Assembly (NCBI GenBank): GCA_947447845.1
Contig: CANFNO010000207.1
Coordinates: 1 to 5,910, forward strand
Direction: 5' to 3'
DNA length: 5,910 bases
Source of the DNA: Burkholderiales bacterium
GTDB taxonomy: Bacteria; Pseudomonadota; Gammaproteobacteria; Burkholderiales; Burkholderiaceae
The notes under the pieces are model-generated. The model was not told the DNA's origin. It saw only the letters and a program-made list of their open reading frames with translations, and ran no database searches. A program made the translations under genes and the position numbers. Shown one piece after another: positions 5,549 through 5,910 of this stretch. Position 1 is the first letter of the stretch. Every line of letters starts with the position of its first letter.

Positions 5549-5910
5549 ATGTCTGACTCCCTCGCGGTCCTGCCGCAGTACCTCCTGCCCAAAAAAGCGC
5601 TGACCATTTTTGCGGGTTGGGTGGCCGGCGCCAAAGGCGGACCCTTGACCACCGCGCTCATTCGCTGGTTTGTGAAGCGCTACAGCGTCAATATGACCGA
5701 GGCGGCGGGGCCCGATATCGCCACTTACGCCACGTTCAATGATTTTTTCACCCGCGCTCTGAAAGACGGTGCCCGCCCGTTGGCAACTACCGATTATTTG
5801 TGCCCGGTGGATGGCGCCATCAGCCAGTTCGGTTGCATCACCGGTGATCAAATATTCCAGGCCAAAGGCCACAGCTACAGCACCACCGCCTTGGTCGGGG
5901 GCGATGCCGC
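5549..5910 (+). CDS. psd: Phosphatidylserine decarboxylase, N-terminal part
   Basis: The frame opens at ATG 5549 and runs off the right edge after 120 full codons. The start MSDSLAVLPQYLLPKKALT, then FNDFFTRALKDGARPL (63-78), CPVDGAISQFG (85-95) and IFQAKGHSYS (102-111), match the N-terminal beta-chain region of bacterial Psd. Asp88 of PVDG is in the place of the self-cleavage aspartate (Asp90 in E. coli). Psd is a pyruvoyl enzyme on the inner membrane that decarboxylates phosphatidylserine to phosphatidylethanolamine, the last step in making the main phospholipid. The histidine and the serine that forms the pyruvoyl group lie beyond the window, so integrity cannot be judged. The gene is divergent from lysR and probably unrelated to the glcD-lrgAB set. 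The family call is near certain. Confidence 0.95.
   Translation, partial: MSDSLAVLPQYLLPKKALTIFAGWVAGAKGGPLTTALIRWFVKRYSVNMTEAAGPDIATYATFNDFFTRALKDGARPLATTDYLCPVDGAISQFGCITGDQIFQAKGHSYSTTALVGGDA

Noticed and set aside
4564..5556. A 330-codon open frame on the plus strand opposite lysR.
   Set aside because: It mirrors a well-supported LysR gene, runs across the lysR/psd promoter region into the psd start, and has a low-complexity His/Gln/Arg-rich translation.
5525..5872. A 115-codon open frame on the minus strand opposite psd.
   Set aside because: The plus strand here encodes clear Psd motifs; the antisense translation resembles no family I know.
1..5910. CRISPR arrays, tRNA or rRNA genes, toxin-antitoxin pairs, phage or defence genes.
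   Set aside because: No regularly spaced repeats, no tRNA-like cloverleaf and no matching protein motifs were seen; the coding space is taken by the metabolic genes listed.

Overview
The window is GC-rich, densely packed bacterial DNA. Its protein repertoire and wording (a GlcD very close to the proteobacterial form, a GcvA-like LysR regulator, short Psd) suggest a betaproteobacterium, most likely of the Comamonadaceae type. That placement is inferred from protein character and was not checked by any search.

Layout from left to right. (1) 1-510, + strand: the C-terminal end of a class V, alanine/serine-glyoxylate-type aminotransferase, cut by the window edge. (2) 514-1710, - strand: a complete fold-type I aminotransferase that converges on the first gene with only 3 nt between the stop codons. 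(3) 1711-1841: a 131-nt gap almost filled by a 96-bp element bounded by a 19-bp inverted repeat. (4) 1842-2949, - strand: lrgB and lrgA, overlapping by 8 nt. (5) 2976-4478, - strand: glcD, the FAD-binding glycolate oxidase subunit. (6) 4479-4602: a 124-nt gap with a small hairpin and a direct repeat. (7) 4603-5490, - strand: a LysR-family regulator. (8) 5549-5910, + strand: the 5' part of psd, phosphatidylserine decarboxylase, divergent from lysR and cut by the right edge.

The five minus-strand genes read in the order lysR, glcD, lrgA, lrgB, aminotransferase. The gaps glcD-lrgA (26 nt) and lrgA-lrgB (overlap) are operon-like. The idea that ties the window together is glycolate/glyoxylate metabolism. 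LrgAB is the bacterial counterpart of the plant plastid glycolate/glycerate translocator PLGG1, and in Bacillus it moves pyruvate. GlcD oxidises glycolate to glyoxylate, and a class V aminotransferase could convert glyoxylate to glycine. LysR is placed to control the set. GlcE and GlcF, the partners GlcD needs in E. coli, are not in this window; lrgAB lies directly downstream of glcD. The module function is inference from family knowledge and gene order. psd is probably an unrelated housekeeping neighbour.
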